Part shown: piece after piece, positions 1-8,262 of the stretch
Layout: every line of letters starts with the position of its first letter
Position numbering within the stretch: position 1 is the first letter of the stretch
Assembly (NCBI RefSeq): GCF_010093535.1
Contig: NW_022985237.1
Location: forward strand, 1 to 15,216
Origin: Lindgomyces ingoldianus
Taxonomy: Eukaryota > Ascomycota > Dothideomycetes > Pleosporales > Lindgomycetaceae
DNA length: 15,216 bases
Reading direction: 5' to 3'
Translations under genes and position numbers: made by a program
The notes under the pieces: model-generated
What the model was told of the DNA's origin: nothing
The model's database searches: none
Seen by the model: the letters and a program-made list of their open reading frames with translations, nothing else

Positions 1-209
1 TTTTATAAGACTTTATATATAGCTATAGCACATTTTTTTAAGAGTTTTATGTTTTATTTAAAAGCTTAGAGTGTAAGCTGTATCTAACATTCTTTTAGCG
101 CGTCTAAGTAGTGTTGTGGGGAATGCATTAGTGTAAAAAGGGTGGTTTAGTAGGGTCTTAGCAAAAGTAAGCAACTTAGGTGTGTGAGCAACTTGCCTAT
201 GAAGTACGT
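1..209 (-). mobile_element. Terminal fragment of a pogo/Fot1-like transposon (copy 1)
   Basis: This AT-rich stretch is a direct repeat of 540-749, with scattered C/T and G/A differences. Its right edge matches the ends of the other two copies: read on the minus strand it starts ACGTAC and is preceded by a TA (210-211), the target duplication used by the Tc1/mariner/pogo superfamily. Two copies of an 11-bp motif (AAGTTGCTNAC, minus strand) lie 17 bp apart just inside the end. The left part runs off the window. I infer that this copy inserted into copy 2, whose internal sequence begins almost directly after the TA. No coding capacity is visible here. Confidence 0.6.
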
Positions 210-214
210 TAGAA

Positions 215-749
215 TAATAACATGTATAACTTTAGTAAAATAAGCTTTATTATAAGCTAAATATTTATTAACTATACTTATACTTAAAACTTTACTTTAA
301 GCTTTAAATAACACTTTTTAAACATACTAGGCTAGTTTATGCTAATATAGCCTAGATTACACTTAGCATGTAAAGAATTAGCTATATTAGCTATAAATGC
401 TATTTAAGAGGAAAATCTTTACGCATATAGCTTAAGTATAGTTTTAATAATTACCTACTTTTTATTATTACTTAGCCTTTATAAGTTAGCTATAGAATTA
501 GCTTATAAAAGTTGTCTAGTGCTATAGTTATTTATTATTTTTTAAAAGACTTTATATATAGCTATAGCATATTTTTTTAAAAGTTTTATATCTTATTTAA
601 AAGCTTAAAGTGTAAGCTGTATCTAACTTTTTTTTTAGCACATTTAAGTAGTGTTATTAGAAATGTATTAGTGTAAAAAAAGTAGTTTAGTAAAGTCTTA
701 GTAAAAGTAAGTAACTTAGGTGTGTAAGTAACTTGCCTGTAGAGTATGT
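215..749 (-). mobile_element. RIP-damaged pogo/Fot1-like element fragment (copy 2)
   Basis: The reverse complement of this segment aligns along its whole length with 805-1340, so the two copies are head to head, 55 bp apart. The terminal end is at 749, followed by TA at 750-751. The internal end is at about 215-230, where copy 1 abuts it. The inner part (about 230-430, minus strand) corresponds to the transposase N-terminal region described for copy 3. Wherever the copies differ, this one usually carries T for C or A for G, so it is the more heavily mutated. Nothing here can be translated. Confidence 0.6.
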
Positions 750-804
750 TAATAATATTACATTAATTATTTATTTAACTATGTCTAAGTCTAAAAAGCG
801 TCTA

Positions 805-1345
805 ACGTACACTATAGGCAAGTTGCTTACAAACCTAAGTTGCTTACACACCTAAGTTGCTTACTTTTACTAAAATCTTACTAAACTATTTTTTTATATA
901 AATGCATTCCTAATAACACTACTTAAATGTGCTAAAAGAATATTTAATATAGCTTACACTTTAAGCTTTTATATAAAATGTAACACCTTTAAAGCAATAT
1001 ACTACAGCTATGTATAAAGTTTTTTAAAAAATAATAAATAACTAACATACTAAATAACTTTTATAAGTAAATTTTATAGCTAATTTATAGCAGCTAGGTA
1101 GTAAAAAGAAGCAGTTAATTATTAAGCACATACTTAAGCTATATGCGCAAGGATTTTCCTCTTAGCTAGCAGCTGTAGCTAATATAGCTAATCCTTTGCG
1201 CGCTAAGCGTAATCTAGGCTATGTTAGCATAAACTAGCCTAGTACATTTGTGAAGCGTTATCTAGAGCTTAAAGTAAAGTTTTAAGCACAAGTATAGTTA
1301 GTAGATATCTAGAAGCAGTGATAAATTTAAAAGTTAGTAGATAAC
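805..1345 (+). mobile_element. 5' fragment of a pogo/Fot1-like transposon (copy 3, least mutated)
   Basis: The element begins ACGTAC at 805 after a TA at 803-804. Three copies of AAGTTGCTTAC follow at 820, 837 and 854, exactly 17 bp apart; such subterminal repeats are plausible transposase-binding sites. From about 1127 a frame resembling the N-terminal CENP-B/HTH region of fungal pogo-type transposases appears, and homology to copy 2 fades near 1340. The rest of the transposase, with its DDE catalytic core, is absent, so this is a truncated end. The superfamily assignment rests on the HTH-like residues plus the TA dinucleotide and is moderately secure. Confidence 0.6.
1127..1324 (+). pseudogene. 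Transposase N-terminal remnant (CENP-B-like HTH, pogo/Fot1 type)
   Basis: In the frame containing 1190 the translation passes through residues such as GFSS*LAAVANIANPLRAKR and then PSTFVKRYLELKVKF. This matches the layout of the HTH_CenpB region of fungal pogo/Fot1 transposases: a Pro/Ala-rich segment, then 'ANxLLxxR', then a W-x-x-F-x-K-R-x-x-E-L-K core. The tryptophan of that core is a TAG here, as RIP makes from TGG. Several other in-frame TAG/TAA codons break the frame. It is a fragment of roughly 65 codons with no catalytic domain, so it cannot encode an active enzyme. The family call is from recalled motif patterns, not a search. Confidence 0.5.
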
Positions 1346-1373
1346 CTAGATTAAACTTAGCATAGTAGTTTAG

Positions 1374-1406
1374 TGTTAGGGTAAAATGATTAAACTTTCC
1401 CTAACA
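1374..1406. repeat. Inverted repeat TGTTAGGG / CCCTAACA
   Basis: A perfect 8-bp inverted repeat (1374-1381 and 1399-1406) flanks a 17-nt AT-rich loop, at the junction between the AT-rich transposon debris and the normal-composition P450 upstream region. TTAGGG is also the fungal telomere unit, but only one copy occurs on each arm. It may be a small element end or a chance hairpin. Confidence 0.35.
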
Positions 1407-1927
1407 TTTTGTTTATAAGGCATGCTTACGTGAGGCTGGTCTATGGACAGTGCGACTGTATTAAAAAGCACTACTCCTCCTTTGCTTTCCATTGAAGGCT
1501 TTGCTGAGTCTAGCTTCTATAAAATCGAAAAGTATCTGGGTTAGCCTACGCGATGGGCCGCAAGGTAGCGGGAGGAACAATTCCGCTTCTCCTCAAATAC
1601 GACTACAGTGGGGCACTATTATTTCCAGTAATATTAGTTCTCCATTCATATATTAACGGTGGATTCAGGCACGGTGCTCTAGAAATTCCATTGGCCTTTC
1701 TGGTGCTGTACGCGCCGCGTACAATCAATTGAGGAAAGCGCTAAGTGGTGAAAGACCTTGACCCCAACCAAGCCGTCCGCACAGCCTATCTCCGAAATTC
1801 CATGTCGTTTCCAAGGTCTAGCGAACACCCATTTCTTATACTTGACCCACACCCCTCTGTTTCCATTCGAAGAATTATTCTAAAGTGCACACGTCTCCTG
1901 TTTCCGTTAAAGCCAACCCCAACGGAC
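1407..1927 (+). other. Upstream region of the P450 pseudogene; no gene seen
   Basis: Base composition returns to normal here. A TATA-like CTATAAAAT lies at 1518-1526, about 400 bp ahead of the P450 start, which is far for a core promoter. The frame upstream of the P450 ATG is open from 1745 but shows no recognisable protein, so I take it as a leader sequence rather than coding. Confidence 0.4.
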
Positions 1928-3625
1928 ATGTCTTCCCTGATGTTCACGAGAATGCTTCTAGCATCAACGATGTTAGGCGCTGCGACTCATCTTGCTATAT
2001 TCATTCGTGGAGAGTGGCACATGCAAGCACCATTGTTAGTCAACTCTACTCTTGCATTTGGATAGCCATCTTTGCGATCTAAAAATACAATGGCAGCACC
2101 TTTTAGAATGTTTCTATTACCACCGGATCACTATCCATATGTTACGCTCTCGGGTTATTCACTAGCATTTCCATCTATCGTAGATACTTTCATCAACTCC
2201 GACACTTTCCGGGACCTTGGGCAGCGGCTATTACGAAGTTCTGGCATATCTGGAAGTGCCGGGCTGGGAAGAATTACCTCGTCATAGAGGAATTACACAA
2301 GAAATATGGACCTTTCATCGGGACTAGCCTAGGAGAGCTCACTATTGTTGATCCATCGGTACCGCCTGCCGTCGACGGACCTAAGAATAACCGCACCAAA
2401 GCCGTTTAGTACGATTTTTACATCTAGAAATAGCACTGAACACCACTCGGAGCAAGAAAGACCATGACTCTCGGCGTCGCATATAGGACAACGGCTTCAG
2501 CACGAAGGCCCTTTCTACCTACAAAGAGCGGGTCATTGAATATGCGGACACTCTTACCCGAAGAATTGAGCAGCTGGCCTAAAACAACGCAGCAGTTAAC
2601 GTTTTAAACTAGTTTGATTAGTTTTCGTTGGACATGATGGGCGATTTTTGCTTTTGCCCGTTCGTTTAAGATGTTGAAGAATGAGAAATGGCGCTTTGCT
2701 GCTTGACTACTAAGAAAAGCTATAAGCTTGTTAGGGCCCTTCAGCCCTGTGCCATAGCTTGCACAAATTGCATTTTAAATTACACCCTGGATGTATATTG
2801 TGCGAGATTAGCTGTCGATGATGGAATGGTGTAAGGATCGAGGAGAGAGAATTCAAGATTTACCTTGTCTTAGAGAAAAAACATGGTAAATTAATTACTA
2901 GCAGATGAAAGTAGACAGAGTGGATATTTCTCACTGGTTAATTAGCGCATCTCTTAAGAAAGGGTTATTACAAGCTGACAAAGAATGGCTTAATGGGGAT
3001 GCTGTCACCATAATCATTGCTAGAAGGTACGATTTTCGAAGAAAGAGATAGGCTTGAGCTAATATAAGGAAGTGATACTATTGCTCCTACCCTATTCTTC
3101 GACTTCTACGAACTCTCTCGATCTCCGGAACAGCAGGAAATACTTCTCGCAGAATTGAGGAACGTGGATGTGTTTGACCACAATATGTTTCAACGTTGTG
3201 AACACCTGTCCGCGCTCATCAACGAAACCGTGCGACTTCATCCGCCAGTCCCAGCTAGTGGATACCGTCAGTCTCCGCCGACTGGTATAATGATCAATCA
3301 GACCTACGTTCCCGGAAATGTTACAATCGTCGCGGCTCGGTATTCTCTTGCCCGTCTCGAGTCTGCGTTTGAGTATGCCGACCAATTCGTTCTAGAACGC
3401 TGGACCACAAAGCCTCATATTGTTAAAGATCCCAGGGGTTTTGCACCATTCTCTCAGGGGCGCTTCAACTGTGTCGTCAAGACTCCTGCTATGAGAGAAA
3501 TGCGCCTGGTGATTGCTATGATAGTGAAAAGGTTCCAAGTTGAGGTCTAGGATGATGAGGATGGCAAGCGGCTCTTGACAGATTTGAGAGATCACTTCGC
3601 AATAGCTTCTTCTCCCTATCAGTAA
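1928..3625 (+). pseudogene. Cytochrome P450 monooxygenase pseudogene, full length but RIP-inactivated
   Basis: Fungal P450s are ER-anchored heme-thiolate enzymes that hydroxylate small molecules. From ATG 1928 the frame starts with a hydrophobic anchor (to about 2080). It continues with the Pro-rich hinge FPGPW near 2200, the block GPFIGTSLGE (about 2307), a C-helix-like DSRRRI*DNGFS (TAG 2484-2486 replaces a Trp), the I-helix SDTIAPT just after an intron (3073), K-helix ETVR near 3223, and a heme loop of type FSQGRFNCVVK (about 3451). The heme cysteine and ExxR are kept, but the usual Gly after the Cys is Val, and the I-helix Gly is Arg. Damage includes 1-nt shifts near 2040, 2415 and 2647 (extra T in a T run) and at least a dozen stops, nearly all TAG/TAA. 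Length fits an intact P450. The motif order suggests secondary-metabolism P450s; substrate unknown. Confidence 0.9.
3027..3072 (+). other. Intron in the P450 pseudogene
   Basis: This 46-nt intron has donor GTACGA, a branch-like GAGCTAATA and acceptor GAAG. Removing it joins ...GCT AGA AG to T GAT ACT, which restores the conserved I-helix A-(G)-S-D-T, with Gly GGA mutated to AGA. It also explains the frame change between the segment ending at 3026 and the one starting at 3073. Confidence 0.75.
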
Positions 3626-4084
3626 TATCCTGAGAACCAACAAGCAGACCCTCTAAGAGAACTACCTTAGTTATCTTAGATCACGGATCTTAACATTATA
3701 AAGGGTATTCTTATAAGCAGTCTCGAGCATATCGTGTATATATATTCTGCGGAGTTAATTAGCTACGAATTTTCTAAGGCCTCTTAAGCACCTACTACAA
3801 CTATATCCTATATATACTATCTAACTACTGGGAACTATAGCGCCTTTCGCGTTCTTAATGATATTAGGCGAGGTTAGCGAAGCTCCCTTTAGAGCGACTA
3901 TAATACCATCTATAGTGGAGGCTGGTAAGCTAAGATAGAGCTAAGGGACATCTACATAGCTCGGTGGAGGATGGTCCTCATCGATGACGTATGGGGGAGA
4001 AGAAAGGTTCGAGAAGAGGTTCGAAGGCTATCGGCTGACCCCAAGGCGTTATTTTGGGAGATGAAGCTAGAAGCACATGCATGA
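3626..4084 (+). pseudogene. Decayed reading frame downstream of the P450, unrecognised
   Basis: In the same frame as the 3' half of the P450, about 150 codons run to a TGA at 4082-4084 and are broken before that only by TAG and TAA codons (six seen), the pattern RIP leaves in coding DNA. The last 60 codons read as a plausible charged helical protein, e.g. IELRDIYIARWRMVLIDDVW followed by an Arg/Glu-rich stretch and ALFWEMKLEAHA. I do not recognise the family. It could be the tail of a second gene, an exon of a neighbouring cluster gene, or a transposon fragment. The upstream part (to about 3820) is AT-rich and less convincing. No start codon can be assigned. Confidence 0.35.
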
Positions 4085-4276
4085 AGCTAATGTAGCAATC
4101 GGATAAAATGCGCCACTGGCGAATCTCCCGTCCCACCGACCTGATTCTTCCACCATCACGACCGGGAACATGCAGCGCGTCCCGAACGAGCGCATGCCAA
4201 ACGCTATCTTAAAAACATAAGACTATGCATTCGGAATATATTAGAAATTCTACATCATTCATGGATATATAACAAA

Positions 4277-6629
4277 TTACTGTTCCTTAGACAACCTCTT
4301 AGCATCCTCAAGATCAGCGGCACGATCCTCTGCTTCCATCCTCCTTGACTCCGGACTTTGAGTTGGCACCGGTGTATACGTGCCCTTACCATATCCTACA
4401 TCACCCCCTCTGTTCTCGCTCATCTTACAATCGTCATTCAGGTCGTTCAGCCTTGCGAATTTCTTGTTCCTGTCCACCAGAACAGGAGTCTCATTCTCAT
4501 CGTCCTCCCAGGGCTCGATACCCCTGGCCTCTAATGCGGATCTCTGAAGCTGCAACGTGCCCGTGGCCTGCCAGTCCTCTTTCCTTTTTTGAAGGCGAGG
4601 CGACCTATTTCTCCACCAAAGAATATTCACCCAGAAGAGCTGCTGTATGAGAACGAAGTCGAGTAGAATAAACAAGCTGCCGACCCCCAGAATAATCCCC
4701 ATTCCAAGCACGCTTACGGAGATATTCTCACTACTTCGCAGTTTCAGAGCGGTGCAAAGATCGCGGAGGGCTGGGTCGGAAGGCTCTCTAATCTGCGCCA
4801 GCGAGTTTAAACCTGGGCGAATCTCAAATTCGTTCGGGGATGCGAATTCAGAGACCCGCCGCTGGAGCACGGCCAGCGAGACATTGTGGAGGTTCTCGGC
4901 TTCCATTTGCCAGTGGTTGGGCGGTAGAGCGGATGAGCCAACGCTGACAGTCGCCCATAACCAATCTTTCGCGAGTAGAAGCTCTGTACCGAGCACTTTG
5001 AACGACCATTGCAGACTCATAGAGCGGGCTGGCATCCACAGAAGCTCGAATATCGCTTTCTGTTTAGGACTCAAGTCCAAGTCTCCATCCTCAGAATCTA
5101 ACGCATGCCTAATTCCATAGAGTCCTGTGACCGGTGTGCAGCGTGTATTCCTAATATTGCAGACTTGATACTGTTCGGTGCAACCAAGTACGGATAAGTC
5201 ATTGGTGGCAGTGAAGAAGCCTGGGCCCCAGGAAGATTCGTTTTGGGCAGAAAAAAGCTCATCCTTGACCATCTCGCTGTACCTTGCCTTGTTGAAAATG
5301 GCAATTAGTGTGACATCGGCATTGCTGACTTGAAAGTCAGAAACTGGGATGAGATCACTGGCTGTGTCATTATCGTAGTAGGATGTTTGGACCCTAACAA
5401 CAATCAGTATCTTTAGGCGTAAACAAAGGAATAGTGTATAAGTGCTTCGGTTATGGTAATGCAGTGGCTAAAGATATTAGGAACTCACCGGATTGTGTAT
5501 GGTTCTTGGACATATGTTTTCATGAATTCTGAAACGCAGAAGGTCGTGAGGTTTGTCGTAGAATTCTTAAATGTAGCATCGCATCCGTCATTGTCACCAG
5601 AGGTGGGATGCCCCATTTCGTAGAATTTTATACTCGTATTCGTGCGCCCGTCACCGAAAGCTTCCGGTACGTCATTAATCCAATCCGTGGCGTATCGTTC
5701 GGCGCTAACAGGGGCACAGCTTGTTATTCTCCGTACTGTCATCGCGTCTGATTCCGGAGAGTTGATACCGAGATCCTTGTTAGAATGTATGGCTCCGGAA
5801 TCATATCGCACCGCCGAAGATGTTGCACAAGTCTCCCCGTTTACAAAGGGGCATGATGTATCGTTGACGGATGATGCGTTGACTCCATGCAAGTACGGTT
5901 GTACGTAAACTTTACAGCCACCAGAAGCCCCATTGTCGTTCATATTGTAGCACGAGCGAACGTACGCCGCGCTCCTTGAGAGAGCCAACCGTCCCAGGAG
6001 GACTTGCGTGTTGAATGTGAGTAGTCCTTCTTCGTCCAGATTCTCTGGCTCTACACCTCGAAGGTTCTCTACCTCACCAGGAAAACCGCAAATACCGCCG
6101 GTCATCAGCGCCTGTCCTGAAGCGGATGTTGTCGTGACGCGGGATGAAAACAATCCTGCGACAGCAAAAAAGCCAATATGGATAGCGGAAACCAAAAGCA
6201 GCGGTAACGAGGTCCTCAAGGTCGCTTGAGCCTTCCCTTTCCCTAACCCTTTCCTGTTCTCTTTCCCCTGCTCTTTCCCTTTCCTTTTCCACACGAACGC
6301 GGACGAGGCTATGGTCCAAAATGCGTTGGTCGCAGTCACAGAATTTCTAAGGATGGCCTGTTGTTGATGGAAAAGGCCATTTTTCGACGCCGTCGTCGAT
6401 CTCGTCTGGTGCAAGATGAAGCTAACCACGCGCCAGAAGCAGCTACCGGAATACTGTACGAACAGAGTGAGAAAGGAGACTAGAATCAAGCCTGCATATG
6501 TCGGCAGTGTAAGGGTAGCACCCCCAATCTTCCCATCCTCTGTTCACTTGGTTAGCGCGTGATAATGAAAGTAAGGACCAAAGACTCACCCCAGTTCGTC
6601 CAGAATCCGTTGTAAAATTCATTACCCAT
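4277..6629 (-). CDS. Intact three-exon gene for a fungal multi-pass membrane protein (735 aa), function unknown
   Basis: Exons are 6590-6629, 5489-6539 and 4277-5393 (minus strand), together 736 codons with the stop and no internal stop. The start is chosen because exon 1 encodes MGNEFYNGFWTNW, which joins to EDGKIGGATLTLP, the usual opening of a widespread fungal family ('GFWTDW...GATLTL') of unknown function. Helices are predicted at about 31-56, 124-146 and 591-619. Between the last two lies a long, probably extracytoplasmic region with many Cys and about nine N-x-S/T sequons (NAS, NDT, NTS, NST, NLT, NES, NVS, NIS). The linker at 98-120 is a Lys/Gly/Glu-rich low-complexity stretch. The C-terminal tail is charged and hydrophilic (cytoplasmic?). 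I see no enzyme motif. Both splice junctions keep frame and normal consensus, in contrast to the wrecked neighbours. Confidence 0.9.
5394..5488 (-). other. Intron 2 of the membrane-protein gene
   Basis: This 95-nt intron has donor GTGAGT and acceptor TTGTTAG. Splicing joins ATC CG to G GTC CAA (I-R-V-Q) and keeps frame; reading through would hit TGA immediately. Confidence 0.85.
6232..6292 (-). repeat. Low-complexity polypurine tract inside the membrane-protein CDS
   Basis: The minus strand here consists of imperfect GGGAAAG/GGAAAAG units (the plus strand is CCCTTTCC-like). It encodes the Lys/Gly/Glu-rich linker between the first and second membrane helices. The length probably varies between isolates, since such tracts slip during replication. 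Confidence 0.7.
6540..6589 (-). other. Intron 1 of the membrane-protein gene
   Basis: This 50-nt intron has donor GTGAGT, branch site GCTAAC (forward GTTAGC at 6551-6556) and acceptor AACAG. Splicing joins TGG G to AG GAT GGG, giving W-E-D-G and restoring the family's conserved N-terminus. Confidence 0.85.
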
Positions 6630-8186
6630 ACCTAGCGTAGTTTAGACTCGCTTGATGCCTATACTACGAAGAACAGGGTATCACTGGACTTTTAAATGGA
6701 AAACCACAGACGAATGTCGAAGTGGCGAATATTATGAAGGAGTCATTCTGCAATGGGATACAAGGCTGGGGCGGAGTTCGAAGGATCGACGAAAACGAGA
6801 ATCCCGCCCCCAACATTATGCGCATTGGGGGGCGCACCTTAAAATATCCCTTTGGCCAAGAGGCTAACCTAAATGAGATTTTACGCCCGATTTCAGCTCA
6901 TTAATTCGTTGATAGGGGTTGCCACTGCGAAGATCGTGACTCTAGCCTTGCGAGTCTGCGCAGTCTGCGCTTTGTCCTATATTCATTCTCTGTATCGTAG
7001 CGTACGGGCATTCTACACAGCATCCTGTAAGATTAGGCCGAATTCGGAAGTATGTTGCGACAGATATCCTTTTCGAGAGCTTTAAAAGAGCACAACTTAT
7101 TGTTTCAGATTGCAGCGTGCGCAAGGTCAGGTGTTTGCTGCCTTCAACATACCTTATTCCACGCTCTACCTCCACTTTCGATGTGGCAACATATGCATTG
7201 GCTTTGGTATTGCTGCCTGTCCTGCGCCTCGCCTACGCATTGGCGAGGCTGAGATCTTTGTGGCTAGTAGGCCATATGCGCGCGGCGGTTTCTAACTGAG
7301 GAGGCAGGTATTGCGAAGTGAACGCCGGGTCTGTGTCCTCCGAATTTTTTGTTAGAATCCTAAAGTCGCGATTTGACAGGGGGTATAACTAAAGGGGCGA
7401 TTGACAGCGTCGAACGAAACGATCGAAAGCTTAACCAACACCGCGCTTGCCCGGCCTTTAAGTCCACCAAATACAACCGATGCCATCTAAAGTCTATCAC
7501 TGCGTCGAGAGACACACGGTGTCGCGAGACGGGACTACGCTTCGGACCTCCGGAACCTCTCTATCGCAAGTTTGCGAAGCTATGGTCAACCCACTTTGAA
7601 TCTGTAGCTTAGAAAACATTAGGTCTCCGATAAGGGAAATACAGTTGCGGCTGCGGGAATGCCTACTCAGATAAGCTGCAAGAACGGGTCAATTTGACAG
7701 CGGATATGGTTTCATAGCAACAATTGGTAATATTACGTTGATGCGTCTTGGTAGGAGGTAAATGAAGATTGCGATTACACGGCTTGAGAATTTTGCGATG
7801 AGAGTCCGCTGCTAGGAGGGTGATCTCTGATCATTTGTATCACCAGCGCATGTAGGCTGATCGTTTCGCCGGCGTTCGTGCGCTGCTGGTCGCCGGCGAT
7901 GAGCCCGCCAGAACTGGCAGCAGTGTCGAATCTTTGGCGACGTCCAAATGTAAACCGTCGACGACATGCTCGCTAGCGATGTTACGAAATTTAGGTCGGC
8001 AGCGGCGCATGCGCTGATGATTAATCTCCCTTGAAACACCCGCGACATTGTCGGCGGCGATCCCAGGCTGAGACCACCAGCGATAGAGGTGCTAGGACGC
8101 CAGCGATACACGCTCCATATCGCCAGAGTAGAAACCAGATCAAGCTCCAGTGAGACGTAAATGGGGCCGTTCAATTTTAAACTAGC
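6630..8186. other. Normal-composition intergenic DNA, no supported gene
   Basis: About 1.55 kb of balanced composition lies upstream of the membrane-protein gene and should contain its promoter. A CCAAT box (minus strand) is visible near 6825, about 195 bp before the start codon; no TATA box is obvious. The longest open frames (a 120-codon frame at 7812-8174 minus, and several of 60-80 codons) resemble no family I know, have no splice or promoter context and are probably chance. I call no gene here. Confidence 0.5.
7226..7249. repeat. Perfect 8-bp GC-rich hairpin
   Basis: GCCTCGCC (7226-7233) and GGCGAGGC (7242-7249) form a perfect stem with an 8-nt loop. There is no following T-run and no tRNA-like cloverleaf around it. 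Its role, if any, is unknown. Confidence 0.5.
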
Positions 8187-8262
8187 GGCCAGCCGAATTC
8201 TAGGTGGCCAGCCGAGCCGTAAGAGGCCAGACGAATCTGCAGCGGCCAGACGAATCTTCAGC
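8187..8262. repeat. Tandem array of four 19-bp units
   Basis: Units start at 8187, 8206, 8225 and 8244. Each begins GGCCAG(C/A)CGA and is exactly 19 bp long. Units 3 and 4 differ at one base; units 1 and 2 are more diverged. Because 19 is not a multiple of three and no gene covers it, the array is probably a noncoding minisatellite or a cluster of protein-binding sites. The next bases (GGCTTCGCC) begin a broken fifth unit. Confidence 0.9.

Noticed and set aside
814..870. Regular 17-bp repeats considered as a CRISPR-like array
   Set aside because: Only three units with short, near-identical intervals in a eukaryotic transposon end; not a CRISPR array.
4004..4036. GGTTCGAGAAGAGGTTCGAAGG, tRNA T-arm-like
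   Set aside because: No matching acceptor, D or anticodon arms could be built around it.
4647..5120. 157-codon plus-strand frame
   Set aside because: It is the antisense shadow of exon 3 of the membrane-protein gene, whose minus frame is longer, spliced and family-like.
7812..8174. 120-codon open frame on the minus strand
   Set aside because: It has no recognisable motif, no promoter or splice context, and an unusual Arg/Pro/Ser mix typical of a chance frame in GC-richer DNA.
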